Of a stretch of 64,000 nt of DNA, positions 1-11,299 are shown one piece after another. Source of the DNA: Cheilinus undulatus (lineage: Eukaryota; Chordata; Actinopteri; Labriformes; Labridae); assembly GCF_018320785.1 (NCBI RefSeq), contig NC_054886.1, positions 10,849,207 to 10,913,206 on the forward strand, written 5' to 3'. A program made the translations under genes and the position numbers. The stretch's first letter is position 1; each line of letters begins with the position of its first letter. The notes below the pieces were generated by a model that saw nothing but the letters and a program-made list of their open reading frames with translations, ran no database searches and was not told the origin of the DNA.

Positions 1-229
1 TATTTGCTTGTTTTAAAGTTGATAGTCTAAAGTTTAACCTAAAAATTTAAATATGTAATTATGTCTGCGTTCATGCTTTTTCTGTTTGGACTCTGTTTTA
101 CTTCACTCTTCAGAGCCTCAGTTATTTCTTTCCACTTTCATCAAATCTTGTCTGTAAATACACGTTACTCTGCATGGAATCTAGCTCCTGCCAGTAAAAG
201 AGAGTGCATGAAAACTAGACATTTGTTTT

Positions 230-620
230 GTTAAAGTAAGTTATGAACCATAATCATGAGATAAAAAAGGGACTTTACGTAGAAAGAAGTCATTATCTGA
301 TGCAAAGTTGTAATTGTGAGGTTAAAACCTCCAAATTGGAGGTTATGATGTTGAAAGTATGACAGAAGTCAAAGGTTGAGATAACATTTCTTAATTATAA
401 AGAAAAAAAATAGAATTAAGAGAATCAATAATAAACATTAAGATTAAAAAGTAAATCTTGTGAGAAAAAAAAACTTAGTTAAAAAAGTCAAAATTATGAG
501 ATAAAATGTAAATTTGGGGCAGTATCATAATTTGTGAGGTAAAAAGTTGCAATGAGAAAATAAAAAAGTTGAAATTGTGACATAAAGTCAACTTACAGTC
601 ATGAGTTTTGACTCATAACT
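230..620. repeat. Degenerate AT-rich tandem repeat (AAGTCAAAATTATGAGATAA-like)
   Basis: Imperfect units of about 20-22 bases with the words aaagtc, aattatgag and gataaaa recur across this stretch. A similar motif in the opposite orientation (ctcatattttgac) is found near 48960-49200, so this is a dispersed low-complexity family rather than something specific to sox19. Confidence 0.5.
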
Positions 621-839
621 ATTTTTAAATGTTCTTTTATCAGAAATATTAAGCTTTTAATTTCTTTATTTTTATCTTTGCATGAATTTGCTTTGACACT
701 TCTAACCTGTGCATTCATATTAAAGTTTCTCACCTAAATCCACCTAAAATCTTCCATAAATAGTTTTTCTTTTCCTCTTATTTCATTGCTTTTCCCTCGT
801 TACTCTTCAGTCCCTCTAAAATAAAATCCTCTCCGTCCT

Positions 840-1075
840 CTTCCTGCTTGTTATGCGTGCGGCGCTCTGCTCCGCTCGCCCCGGTCAGGAATGTTGATCA
901 GTGTGACTCGACGGCAGCAGGACGGCTCTGTGTGTGGTCTCCTACCCACAATCCTCTGCTGCTGCTAAACCATTGTCCCCATTAACACTTGTGGGTCCCT
1001 GCCTGCTGCCATAGACCGCCACAGACCCCCTTAAGACCACCTCAGACCCCTTCAGACCTCCATCGCCATGAGCTC
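840..1075. promoter_or_regulatory. Candidate intronic regulatory element with SOX-like sites
   Basis: This block is clearly richer in G+C and CpG than the AT-rich intron around it. It contains a CATTGTCC word, which resembles the SOX core, next to TTAACACTTGTGG and a CTGCTGCTG tract. Enhancers near SoxB1 genes often carry SOX and POU sites. Conservation cannot be tested here, so the regulatory role is inference. Confidence 0.25.
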
Positions 1076-2451
1076 CGAGATAAATGAACCAATGATTTTA
1101 AAACAGTCAGACATGATTAGTTTCTGACAAATCTTCAGTCTGATCTTTTCTGTGACTTGTTTTGAGCTGTGAGTCACGGCAAGGATGGACCTGTTGAAGC
1201 CCGTCCTCTAATAAAGCCTTCGAAAACAATATTAGTGAGTTTAATGCAAAAACAAGTCTCTGCTGATGACCTGAAAGCCCTAAAAATCCTTTCATATTTC
1301 CTATCAGCCCAAAGCATTTTATATTCTACCATAGATAATAAAAGTATGCAACAAAAACCTGCTTTTAAGATGCTATAACAAGAAATTATTCAACTTTTAT
1401 GCATATAAACAATGATCCAATTAGGTTGTGTTTGCATTGAAAAATTTAAAAAAGTTTTAGCTTTTTAAAGGAAACCTCAATAATTATAAATAATGACCTT
1501 TTTTTGTTGTATTTTAAGTAAATTCTATGAAAGCTGAACTCGACTGGCATTGTTACTCTCCTTACTGTGAGCTTTATTCTATAATTTTTGCCAAAATGAA
1601 CTTTTAAAACTTCCATTTTCAGCCCTGAATCAGCATTTTTTAAAAGGGATTACATCTTTGTTTTTAATATGACAAATACAAATTAGAAGATTGGCCTAAA
1701 TGTTGTCTTTCCTTTCTTCTCTACTGTGAATGATCAAATGTGAGCATTTAAAGTAAAAATAAAATGAAATAAATATCAGTGGGGCACAGACTTGAAGAAA
1801 ACAATAATGCAATGTTTGGAAAACTTCAGTAACTTAAAAGAAAGCCGAGGTCATACGGTACAAAAGATTTAACTATATCTTACAAAAGAGTTCTGACTTA
1901 AATGTTCATCTTTATCAAGCATTAAACGTCTTTACTGACACTTTTATGTACTGCTAGAGAGTGAAATAGACTGCTTGTTGGAGGATAATCCTCAATGATA
2001 TGTGGGATTATTTGAGTTAATCTGAGGAGTTAATTCTTTAATATCCTGCAGGTTAAATGTTTGAGAATTTAAACTCTGAAGTTTCAGTCAGCACTTTAAC
2101 ACGCATGAAGCTGAGCTACGGTCAGAGCTTGGATAAAGATTTTAACCCTTAATTGGTATAAAATAAATTGTTGCATCAAGGATGTTGGCAACCCAGAAAT
2201 GGACACCATACAGAAATGCCAATTAATTTTTTAAAATCAAGGTCAGACCTGAGCATTAGTTTAAATTTTTTTAGGAATTTAAACCTTTAAATGTCATTCT
2301 AAGTGTTAAACCTTGATGTTTGTTAAGTAAAAAAAAAACAACATACAAAAAGACTTTTATGCTGTTCAACCTCTGGTCAAAGCCTGGTATGGAGGCTGTG
2401 GAGCATGCTCAAAGAGCCTAATGCCTCTCAGTGTAAAGGTTCCTGCAAAAG

Positions 2452-3027
2452 TATCTGACAGAGTTAACAGGAATGTGACAGGGTTGACGGGTATCTCATG
2501 GGGTTGTGAGTATCTGACAGAGTTGAAGAGTAACTGAGGAAGTTAACTAGTATTTGACGGGGGTTGACAGGAATCTGACAGAGTTGACAAGTAAGTTAGG
2601 GGGTTGGCGAGTGTCCAACAACAGTAATGAGTATCTGACGGAGTGGAGGAGTAACTGACAGATTTAATAGGTATCTGATGAAGTTTATGAGCATTTGATG
2701 GGAGTTGATGAGTATCTGATGGAGTTGACCAGCGTCTAATGGAGTTGACGAGAGTCTGACAGAGTTGAAGATGTCTGACGGAGTTGACGAGTATCTCACG
2801 CAGTTCAGGATCAACTGAATAAGTACACGAGTATCTGACGGAGTTGAGGAGCAACTGAAAAATTAAACAAGTAACTGATGGAGTTGAAGACTAATTGACA
2901 GAGTTGACGAGTGTCTGACAGAGTTGCCGAGTATCTGACGGAGTTAAGGATCAACTGACAAAGTTGATGAGTATCTGACAGACATCAGGAGTACCCGATG
3001 GAGTTGATGAGTGTCAGACAGTCATAA
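2452..3027. repeat. sox19: Minisatellite, about 20-bp unit, in sox19 intron
   Basis: Roughly 28 imperfect copies of a unit like gagtatctgacggagttga run head to tail and stop about 290 bases before the sox19 acceptor. Copies vary by substitution and 1-2 base indels. Several unrelated open frames on the minus strand are by-products of the repeat. Confidence 0.85.
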
Positions 3028-3315
3028 ATACCAAACATGTTTGATCTCTGAGTCCAGGCTCTGACTGAATCAAGCCATGCCCTCCTGATTGTTTTAGCAT
3101 TTATCCCTCACATGTGGAAGATAAAGTCTGGTTCTGGCACTCAGTACTGCATAATTGAAGTAATACAGGTTAAAGATAGAGATCAGTGAATTAATGATAA
3201 AATGTTTTGATTATGAAAGTTTAAAGGTGTGTGTTGCCTCTGATCATTCGGACCTACAGTATTTTTGGTGTTTTCTCTTCTCTGGTGTCTAACGTTTCCT
3301 CTCTCTTTCTCACAG

Positions 3316-3577
3316 CCCGATGTCGTACAGCAGCAGCCCCCAGCAGCCCAGCCCCGTCACCATGTCCATGGTTAAAGCAGAACCGGTTTCTCACTCGCCT
3401 CCCACTCCCACCCCAAACCACCACCGGGGCCCTCTGCAGGGGGACCTGAGGGACATGATCAGCATGTACATCCCTGGACCTGGCGGGGACGCCGGGGATC
3501 CCTCTGCTGCACAGAGGGGGTACACCAGCGTGCAGCAGCACTACCTCACTGGGACCGTCCCCCTTACTCATATCTAA
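3316..3577 (+). CDS. sox19: SoxB1-family transcription factor, last coding exon (Sox19/SOX15 type)
   Basis: The exon begins after a strong acceptor (pyrimidine tract then cacag) with one base completing a split codon, and reads through to a TAA at 3575-3577. It encodes the C-terminal transactivation region of a SoxB1 protein, not the HMG box. Visible landmarks are a VKAE motif (psi-K-x-E, the position of the known SoxB1 sumoylation site), a proline/histidine-rich linker ([12 protein letters not shown]), the conserved [10 protein letters not shown] block and the terminus [11 protein letters not shown]1, SOX2 and SOX3 are classically intronless, whereas SOX15 and its fish counterpart sox19 are split, and the mpdu1 neighbour also points to the SOX15/sox19 locus. 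Family membership is secure. The exact paralog (sox19, sox19a or sox19b) rests on the intron, synteny and terminus. SoxB1 proteins act in the nucleus in early embryonic and neural development. Confidence 0.9.
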
Positions 3578-4769
3578 GACTCTAACAGGAAGAGGCGGGG
3601 CTAGAGGAGCTCATAACGCACAGCTGGATTGACGGAAGGTGGGCTCAGATGTTAGGGGGCACAAAGGAGACTTTGGGGAGTCTAACAGCTCCAGGTGTTC
3701 CTGTAACGTCATGAATTAATGTTTGACATCTTTAAAAACCGCCACGTTTACAGAGCTGAGGCGCCGCCCCCTTCGCCATCCTGCAGACTTCTCTACATGA
3801 AGGACGGCGCTGAAAACTCGTCTTTCTGTATATAGTAGTACTTTTTGTTTTCATATTTTAGAGATTATCCATATTAAGTCAAAGACTCATTAAGTCCACC
3901 TCAGATACTCGACACACCGCTCTGAGGAGCCAGTCTGAGCCTGGTGGAACCAGACGGAGACGGTCTGCAGTCTGACGTTTCGGTCTCTGAGGAAAAGCAC
4001 AAGTAAAATTGAACATTTGGTGCCTTGGCTTTGGCTCAGTCGTCTGTATTTTTCCATTTTTCCTGCTGGACAAGATGCCAGTCGGACAATCAGCTGCATC
4101 CATCAGGCGCTGACAGAACTCACGGCCTCTTTTATTCACTATTAGTAGTTTTAGATTCGACCTTTGTTGTACATGTTTTGCTTTTTGGATTTTAATATCA
4201 TTTCAGACGAGATCCAGGAAGTCTTCCACACGGTAACCACTTCTGTTTTAACGTCTGTTTGTTTGTCGCCAGTAAACAGGAAGTTAACACATCAAATCTC
4301 CATCCTTTTTAACCTTTTAAAACTAACTTTACATGCTGGAAATCACAAAATTGACCCTTAAGCCGTATCTTAGGTTTCTGTCGGTGTTAGACAAATTTTC
4401 CTCAAACTCACATTTTAACCATAACGAAGAAAACAAAATTCAGGTCAATATTTCACCCAAGAATGGCTGAGGAGAGTTTGTCTAACAGGAAGTAGCCTAG
4501 CAATGGTTACCAAGAGAAGGGGCTCTCTGACTGGTGGGTTAGTGGTCCAATCAGAGGGCTAACAAAAAGGGTCAGTTCTGTAGTTCTTTACGGATCTGTT
4601 GTTGATCTGGTTTTAGTGCTGCTATGGACCTACAAACACTGAATAATGAACCTCTACAGACTTACTCTAAATGGAGGATTCTAGTATTTCAAACCTGGGC
4701 CCTTCTTTTAACATCTGATGCTGCTGAAGTTTTGATAACTTTTGGATTCACTCAAGTTGATCACTTCAT

Positions 4770-5960
4770 TTTGCACAGGTGGTAATGGCTGCAATTTTAT
4801 TTAAACCCATCCACGGCAATTCTTGTTTCTATAAACCTGACATGTCAACATTTTGGGGGGAGGGGGGTCTAAATGATGAAAGGAGACCAAAAGTTCCTGT
4901 ATTTCTCCTACAGATTAATAAAGTTGCAGCCATTTCTGCCCATTTCACTGCTGCAGGATGAACTGAAGTCAACCAGTCTGAGTTCTTGTTTCCATAAATC
5001 TATGATTCTTCTGGTCAAATTCACAAGTAATGGTGACCAAAGGTTTTGCAATGTCCTTTGATACTTTCCTGATCCTACAGCAGTGACACAGGCCGTAATG
5101 GCTGCAATGCAAACAGTAGTGTATTCACAGAAGTGTCTTTTTCCATCCATCTAACATATTGTCATACTTTGGGGTCATAATGACAGATAAGTATTGAAAC
5201 ATTTTAGTTTGTTAGATTTCATCAGCAGCAGCCCTGCAGTAGCTGCAAAGCTAATCGAGTCTTCCCACTTAAGCTCTTGTTTCCACAAACCTGACAGATT
5301 TTGTGGTATGAAAACAGATGGATATCAAAAATTTTGCAACATTTCCGTTAGATGTCTTCATCTTGTGGCAGTAAAACAGGCTTCATTGGCTGCAACATCA
5401 TTAGAATCCGACCAATAAAGTTCTTATTTTTGTAAACCCCACATGTCGTCATATTTTCAGGTCTAAATGACTGAATTTTTTTTGGATATCTCTGGTAAAT
5501 TTCTTCAGCCTGCAGCCCTGAAATTGGTTGTAATGGCTCTAGTAAGATCAGAGTCCATCTGGTCAAGTTGTTTCAAAACCCTGATCTATCAACTTTTATG
5601 GGTCTAAAGGACATAGAATAGAGAACCAAATGTTTCTGAATGACTAGGTTACCTCATTTTATAAACAGGCGATAATTGGTACAGTGCCTACTAAGTCTTC
5701 TCATTCAAGATTTTGTACTCATAGTCCCTGTATTTTTATTTATTTTGGGATCCAAATAAGAAAAGGGTACTAAATATTTAAGATTGGACCTAGGCGATAT
5801 TTTCAGTCGGCAGCAGTATAACAGGCTGAAACAGCAGTGAAGCGAATCCACAGAAGTTATTGTTTTACAGGCTTGCATATGAACTTAAAAACATTTTTCA
5901 GTGCTCAGACGTTGGAATTCCCTAACAGCCATTATAGCCTTTCCACTGCTGCAGGATCAG
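4770..5960. repeat. Diverged tandem repeat, about 165-220 bp unit, within presumed 3' UTR
   Basis: Five or six diverged copies share an ordered set of words: taatggctgcaat, then ttcttgtttccataaacctgac, then ggtctaaatgac, then accaaaagtt with tttgcaatg, then ctgcagcagtg. The copies differ a lot, so the array is old. No protein-coding sense is apparent in any frame. Confidence 0.6.
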
Positions 5961-6345
5961 CTGATCTGCTGGTGTAATCCAGAAGCATCTCTTCATCATT
6001 TAGACCCCAAACTATCTGATAGGCCCCAGGTTTGAAAACCCAGAGTTCTCTTTTAACCTCCTTTTTGAAGCATTTGTACTAACCAAACATGCACTGCACA
6101 GTCTTATTTTGAAAAAGGGAGTATTTTTTTATTTTAAAGTAACGTGTGAATGTTTACATGAACTAAACTTTTCTACTGACTTTTGTATCTCTATTTTTAG
6201 ATGAATTGTTGGATGTAAATGCTGCCGTGTACTAGAGTTACTGTATGTAGCCTCCATGTAAATAATGTACACAGTTTCAGGCTCTTATACTAAGAGTCTC
6301 TTTTTTTGATTAAAAAAATCTTTGTTATGGTATCATGACAATATT

Positions 6346-6351
6346 AATAAA
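6346..6351 (+). terminator. sox19: Polyadenylation signal AATAAA (candidate, sox19)
   Basis: Canonical hexamer in an AT-rich context about 2.8 kb after the sox19 stop, followed by T- and GT-containing sequence. It is the best candidate for the distal end of the sox19 transcript. Confidence 0.45.
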
Positions 6352-6661
6352 AAGTACAAATCCTTTTTCATTATTCATGATCTCATGTCCATATTTGGGG
6401 GCTTTGGGGCATTTTTATTTCACAATAAAATTAGATTTAGGGTAGATGTGAGTATTGTAGATGTTTTTTATATTACTCACCATTTATTGAAGCATTAAAC
6501 TAAATTGTACTGTTTAAAAACATGATTTTGCAGTGATCTGATTCAAAATATGATTATATAATAGAAAAATGAATGATCTGATATGAAAGAATAATATAAT
6601 ACAACACACTGGACAATAAATATCCATAACTGTTGGATAAAATATATGATACAATGTAAAG

Positions 6662-6950
6662 CAGTGGTTCTCAACTGGTGGATCGGGACCCAAAAGTGGG
6701 TCGCAAGCCATTTTTTAGTGGATCACGGATTAGTACCTGCAGGAAATTGTCTATGGGACTCTATAAAAAATGCATGTTTTGTTGTTTTGTGACACCTTTT
6801 GTACTGTCTTAGGCCCAAGCACCACTATTTTTTATTAAATACATCTGACTGATCAAAAAAAAAAACAAAAAAAAATCACCAAACTTTGTGTCGCAATTCT
6901 TCTTGAGGAGTTGATGTGGGTCCCATGACTCAATCAGTTGAAAACTACTG
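6662..6950. mobile_element. hAT-type MITE, 289 bp, with 8-bp target duplication
   Basis: The ends are inverted repeats: CAGTGGTTCTCAACTGG at the left, and CAGTAGTTTTCAACTGA when the right end is reverse-complemented. The element is flanked on both sides by a perfect 8-bp direct repeat, atgtaaag (6654-6661 and 6951-6958). CAGTGG-type ends with an 8-bp duplication are diagnostic of the hAT superfamily. It has no coding capacity and sits inside a GATAC-like low-complexity tract. Confidence 0.85.
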
Positions 6951-6959
6951 ATGTAAAGG

Positions 6960-7515
6960 ATGTTTTGATACTGTATGGTTGATGCTATGTGATTAAATGT
7001 TGTGACACAATAACACACAACAGACTACGATATAACAGGATACCATGAAATGTAATAGGATATGATCTGAAATTATACAAAATGAAAGTAGATGATTTAT
7101 ACAATATCAGAAAATGGTATGTCCAAATGCAACACGATAGAATAGAATATGACAGGATACTACGACATAGTAAAAATAGGATATCATACCTTACTATAGG
7201 AAATCCCATAAAAGAATAGAATATGCACAATAGGATTCATTATTATACAAAATGATGCGAAACAAATAATGATACAGTTATGATACATATAATACAGTTC
7301 TATAGAATCTGATTCTCAGCATGATATAATACAATAGGATACATAATGAAATGATATATGAAATATATGATACAAAGTGATGCAATACGATAGTTTTGAT
7401 ACGATACAATATATAAGGATACAATAAGAGGTTAAGAGGTTTTGCTATGAGACAGTATTGTATGATACGATATGATACATGATATGATATGATATGATAC
7501 AATACGATATGATAC
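6960..7515. repeat. GATAC/ACAAT low-complexity satellite tract
   Basis: Dense runs of gatac, gatatgat, acaat and aatacgat words with no fixed period. On the minus strand they translate as a meaningless Tyr/Ile/Ser/Cys-rich string. A weaker patch follows at 8040-8165. The same motif is hugely expanded at 27040-28800 and present near 52430-52780. Confidence 0.8.
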
Positions 7516-8299
7516 CAAGTGGCTCTACCAGCCTGTTCCACTCTGCTGTTGTGGGGACAAGTAAGGCAGAGTGAGCGCAGTGAGCAGTTACAAACAAGTG
7601 GAAAAAAAGAGACCAAAACTTCAGTAGATCATCTGTTCTACTGCACTCATGAAGTGCGTGAACAACACTGCAGACTGCAGTCTCTGTTAACAGACGGATG
7701 ATCTCCACAAACCTCTCAGTCCTCCTCGCCTTTGTTGTAAATAAACCGCCGGCACCTGCTCATTTGTTATAACTCCTGCTTGCCCAAAATAAAGGATTGT
7801 TCTACTACCTTACACTATCTGACCAACAATTCTGAGCTCTTTTAAAGCTTTAAGTAAAAACATATTACCTTGGCAACAGATCAGTCGATTACAAGCGATC
7901 CATGTAAACATAGCAAGTGATGTCTGCACGTCTGCTGCTCATCCTTCCTGTTCTAAGTATCATAAACAACAAAAACAACCATCTCCATGTGGACTGGCCC
8001 TGAGTATTTAACATGTAGGTGGCATACTCTAAAACAAGAGACGATATGAGGTATGATATGACCTGTTACAATACGTTAAGATACAATACAATGTGATACC
8101 AATCAATAAAATATGATACAATGCAACAAGATAAGACCAAACTTTATAGGATTTTATGATACATTAGTGAAAGTTGTCTCTGAATCCAGTTTTCACTCAT
8201 GTAGCTTCCTTACTGGTTAATCAGCTGTTTATGATGATGTCATCCATACTGATGAAACCAGTCATCTTCATCCTGTGAGCTCTGTTCCCGGGTTCTTGC

Positions 8300-8760
8300 C
8301 CAGGACATTATTGGGGGTGGGGGGGGGGGGGGGGGGTGTTATTTAAAGCTCGATTATTTACTTTCTTATCTCTCCCCTCTTTAAAAATTCACTTTCTCCT
8401 CTCCCCCTCCTCCCCCCCTCGGGTGGATGGTCGCTCGGCTCTGTAATTGGCCGTGTCGGAGGCTTCATTGTCCGCTTCTTTTCAGGCCGCAGGTGCAGAT
8501 AGTAAAGCCGGAGTCTCCGCTCCTCCCCCGGCCGCCTTTGTTCCCTCTCCCCACTTCCCCCTCCCCCCCGCCGGGCAGAAAATTAGGGCTGCTTTCTGGG
8601 GGCTTCGTCCCCGAGCTTAACCCTTTCACCGACCGCCCGCTTTCTCATGGAAATGTGAAAGAGCCTGCACCGGCTAATCGGTCACTGAGAGGAGGGGGAG
8701 ACGCGGGGGAGGAGGGGGGAGGAGAACAGATGCATGTGGGGAAAGTGGGAGCTCCTTAGG
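8300..8760. promoter_or_regulatory. GC- and CpG-rich island with poly-G tract; candidate regulatory element
   Basis: A run of about two dozen G (8313-8336) precedes a C/T-rich then CpG-rich block of some 350 bases. It includes GTAATTGGCCG, a SOX-like CATTGTCC word and TTTCTCATGGAAATGTGAAA, which is close to a palindrome. It stands out sharply from its AT-rich surroundings. An open frame of 110 codons crosses it but has proline-rich, low-complexity sense only. No promoter or exon can be assigned, so this is an inferred regulatory candidate. Confidence 0.3.
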
Positions 8761-8939
8761 GTAAATTTAATTTAATTTAAGGAAGTGTGCATCATTTTAA
8801 ACTTGTCTAAAGTTTGTAGTGATGATCATAATGTTGAACTTTCTCTGGTAGACTACGAAATCTTTCCTAACACTTTAAGAGGATTTCAGTAAATTTGGTA
8901 CTTCTGCAGAAAAGTTTGGAGGGAAATAAACTTTATATG

Positions 8940-10045
8940 ATGGCAAATTTTACATACTGCCTAATCTGTCGATATTTAATGTTTTGGCTTTGACTCGCCA
9001 ATCCAGAACATTCCCCTTGTTGTCTCTCTGTGGTGTTGGGTTGTCTTACTTGAAACTAAATCTACCAAGCCACAGTTTTCTTGCAAACTGAATAAGATTT
9101 TCCTCCAGGATTTTCCTATATTTTAATTACTTTTTACCTTTACAAGTCTTCCAGTGCCGGCTGCTGAAAAGCAACCCCACAGCATGATGCTGCCACCATC
9201 CTGTGTTTCGAGTCTTTGAGTCTCTGATGGCCAAAAAGCTCCATTTTGGTCTCATCAGACCAAAGAACTTCCTTCCACTTGAGCATGGAGTTTCCAACAT
9301 GCCTTTTGGTGAACTCTAGTCCAGATTTAATCTGAGTTTTCTCCAACAGTGGCGTTCTCTCTGCCACTCTCCCACAGAAGCTTGGATGGTGAAGAACCAG
9401 CCAACAGTTGTTGTATTGAGAGTCTCTCCTATCTCAGCTGCTGAAGCTTGTAACTCCTTCAAAGTAGTCATAGGTGTCTTGGTGGCCTCTCTCACTAGTC
9501 TCCTTGCACGCTCACTCAGTCTGTGAGGACGGCCTGATCCAGGCAGAATTACACATGTGCCATATTCCTTCCATTTCTTGACGATGGAATTGACTGAACC
9601 CTGTAGGATGTTCAGAGCCTTGGAAATGTTTTTGTATCCATCTCCTGACTTTTCAATCATCTTTTCTCTGAGCTGCTTGGAGTGTTCTGTTGTCATCATG
9701 GTGTAATGGTAGCCAGGAATACTGACAAACCAGTTGAGACACATTGACTGCACTCAGGTGATCCCAATTTCACTGATTGTGAGACTACTAGGACCAGTTG
9801 GATGGACCTCTGTTGAATTAGGTCAGTCACTTTAAAGGGGGTGAATATTTAGACAGTCACTTATTTTACATTACAGATTTTTATTTAAATTACATTACTT
9901 TGTAGAAATCTGTTTTGACTTTGGCATTAAGGACTTTTTTTGTGTGTAATTTTTGGTCAAGAAAGTCAAATTATATCGACCATGATTGATTTATAAAATG
10001 AATAAAGGGAAAAACATCCAAGGGATTCAGTACTGATTACAAGAA
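8940..10045 (-). pseudogene. Tc1-like transposon, decayed and truncated copy
   Basis: Reading leftwards, the right-hand terminal region (with the Tc1-like word gaatatttagacagtcactta near 9843) is followed by a transposase relic. Its helix-turn-helix part (9753 down to about 9370: LREKMIEKSGDGYKNISKAL, then GSGRPHRLSERARRLVREAT) resembles the Tc1 paired-like DNA-binding domain. After a frameshift near 9370 comes the start of the DDE domain (VLWSDETKMELFG, where the D of SDE is the first catalytic residue), then the GGSIMLWGCFSAAGTG equivalent in another frame. The second half of the catalytic domain is degraded beyond about 9140, and no clean left inverted repeat is seen. It is a dead copy of a different Tc1 family from the one at 46364-47945. 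Confidence 0.8.
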
Positions 10046-11299
10046 CCGTATTTGTATTTAGCTGGGCCTTTTTCAAACATTGTTTTTATTGTTTTTAACC
10101 ATCTTTGTGTTTTTCTTCTCTGTCTTCATCTTAACCCCTCATGAGGGAAGGTGGGATACTTTATAAATAAAGAATAAATAAAATAAAGCTATAAATATTA
10201 ATAATTATAATTAGGACTTGTTTAAAGCTAAATAGTCTGACTTCCTTTTAACCCGTCTCTGTTTTTCTGGCAGAGAACCAAACAAAGTGTCTCTCGTGTT
10301 CACGACTGCAGAAGTTTCAGCATGTATGAGGGTTGTTTTGGCTGCTGTCCGAGGGCGGGGGGGCAGGGGGAGGAGGAAGGGAGAGGAGGGGGGAGATGGG
10401 AGGTGAAGGGGGAGGAGAGGGGGGGAGGAGGGGGGGAGTGTCAATGAAAGGATTTTCTGGTCCAATACATCCTGTCACTTAGCAACGAGCAGCGAGGCTT
10501 CAACAAGTGGTTTCCATGGAAGTGAGGAGTGACTTAAAGTCGCTCACAAAGACCGGGTCTGTGTGGATCAGGTGCTGCTGCTGGGCTCAGTTTAAATGTT
10601 TTTTTTTTTCATTTTTTTAATGTGATGTTTAATTAAAATCATAACCTCTGTGGTTTGTTTATGCAGTCTGATTCTGGTCTCTGTTGATCTGATTTCATTC
10701 TCTCTCTCCCGGTAAGGGTCAGACTCTCATTCAGACGGCGTTTTTGTCTCTTTTCTTCAATGAACATTCCTACAACCAAGAGGAGGAATCAGGAATGAAA
10801 TCAACACAAAAAGACAGGAACAAGTTCAGACAGCGGCTCTTCAAACGCTGTGGGTACGATTTTATGTTGAAAATAAAAACTCTAGTCCTATCAGCTAAAA
10901 GGCCTTCAAATATGGACACTTTATTTTTTACTATAAACCCTCATGGATGAGCTCAGGTTTTGATGTTTGTAGTGCAGTTACTGTACATTTTAGAGAATGG
11001 CACCAGAGAATTTTTTTGTCATCTTATCATGATACATGTGTGTATCAATTTTCCTGCACACAGCTCTTACCCAGTGCCCTATCTCACCTTTGGCACCCCC
11101 CAGGGGCCAATGAGTGATGGATTTGCACAGCTCCACCACTGGATGGCTATTTCCACAGGGGAACAATTTTTTAAAAAACGATTCCTTTACTTTTTATATA
11201 TGTTAAGGACCCCAAAACAAGCCACAAACAGTTGGAAAAGATAATTCCTGCAATTTCAATAGGGTCCTCGCTGACCAAGGTTGGTGCTCGGGCCCTAAA
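10046..11299. other. Intergenic; purine-rich tract and possible dispersed repeat
   Basis: No gene is recognised. A GGA/GGG-rich run occupies 10355-10439 and is followed by TTAGCAACGAG and GTTTCCATGGAA, which resemble RFX X-box half sites (speculative). The stretch 10960-11290 (ending near cctcgctgaccaagg) has the look of a dispersed fish repeat, but its class cannot be assigned from this window. Confidence 0.35.

Larger units (their letters stand above)
1..3315 (+). other. sox19: Intron of sox19 (3' part), non-coding
   Basis: No exon is recognised upstream of the splice acceptor (ctttctcacag) that ends at 3315, so this is read as the 3' part of the sox19 intron. The exon with the HMG box would lie left of the window. 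The stretch is AT-rich and holds two degenerate tandem repeats and one short CpG-bearing block, listed separately. Short open frames at 1107-1378 look like chance. Confidence 0.6.
3578..6360 (+). other. sox19: Probable sox19 3' UTR
   Basis: No other gene starts here. AT-rich sequence with TGTAAATAATGTACA and TTTTGTAT-like blocks near 6180-6310 resembles the long 3' UTRs of SoxB1 genes, and the first well-placed polyadenylation signal for a long form is at 6346. Shorter forms are possible. The middle part is occupied by a diverged tandem repeat. Confidence 0.45.

Noticed and set aside
8427-8759. 110-codon plus-strand frame in the GC-rich island
   Set aside because: Proline/serine/glycine composition follows the local base bias; no homology or splice context is recognised.
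10500-10560. RFX/X-box-like words suggesting a ciliary gene promoter
   Set aside because: Only half sites are present and no exon follows on either strand; too weak to list as a separate feature.
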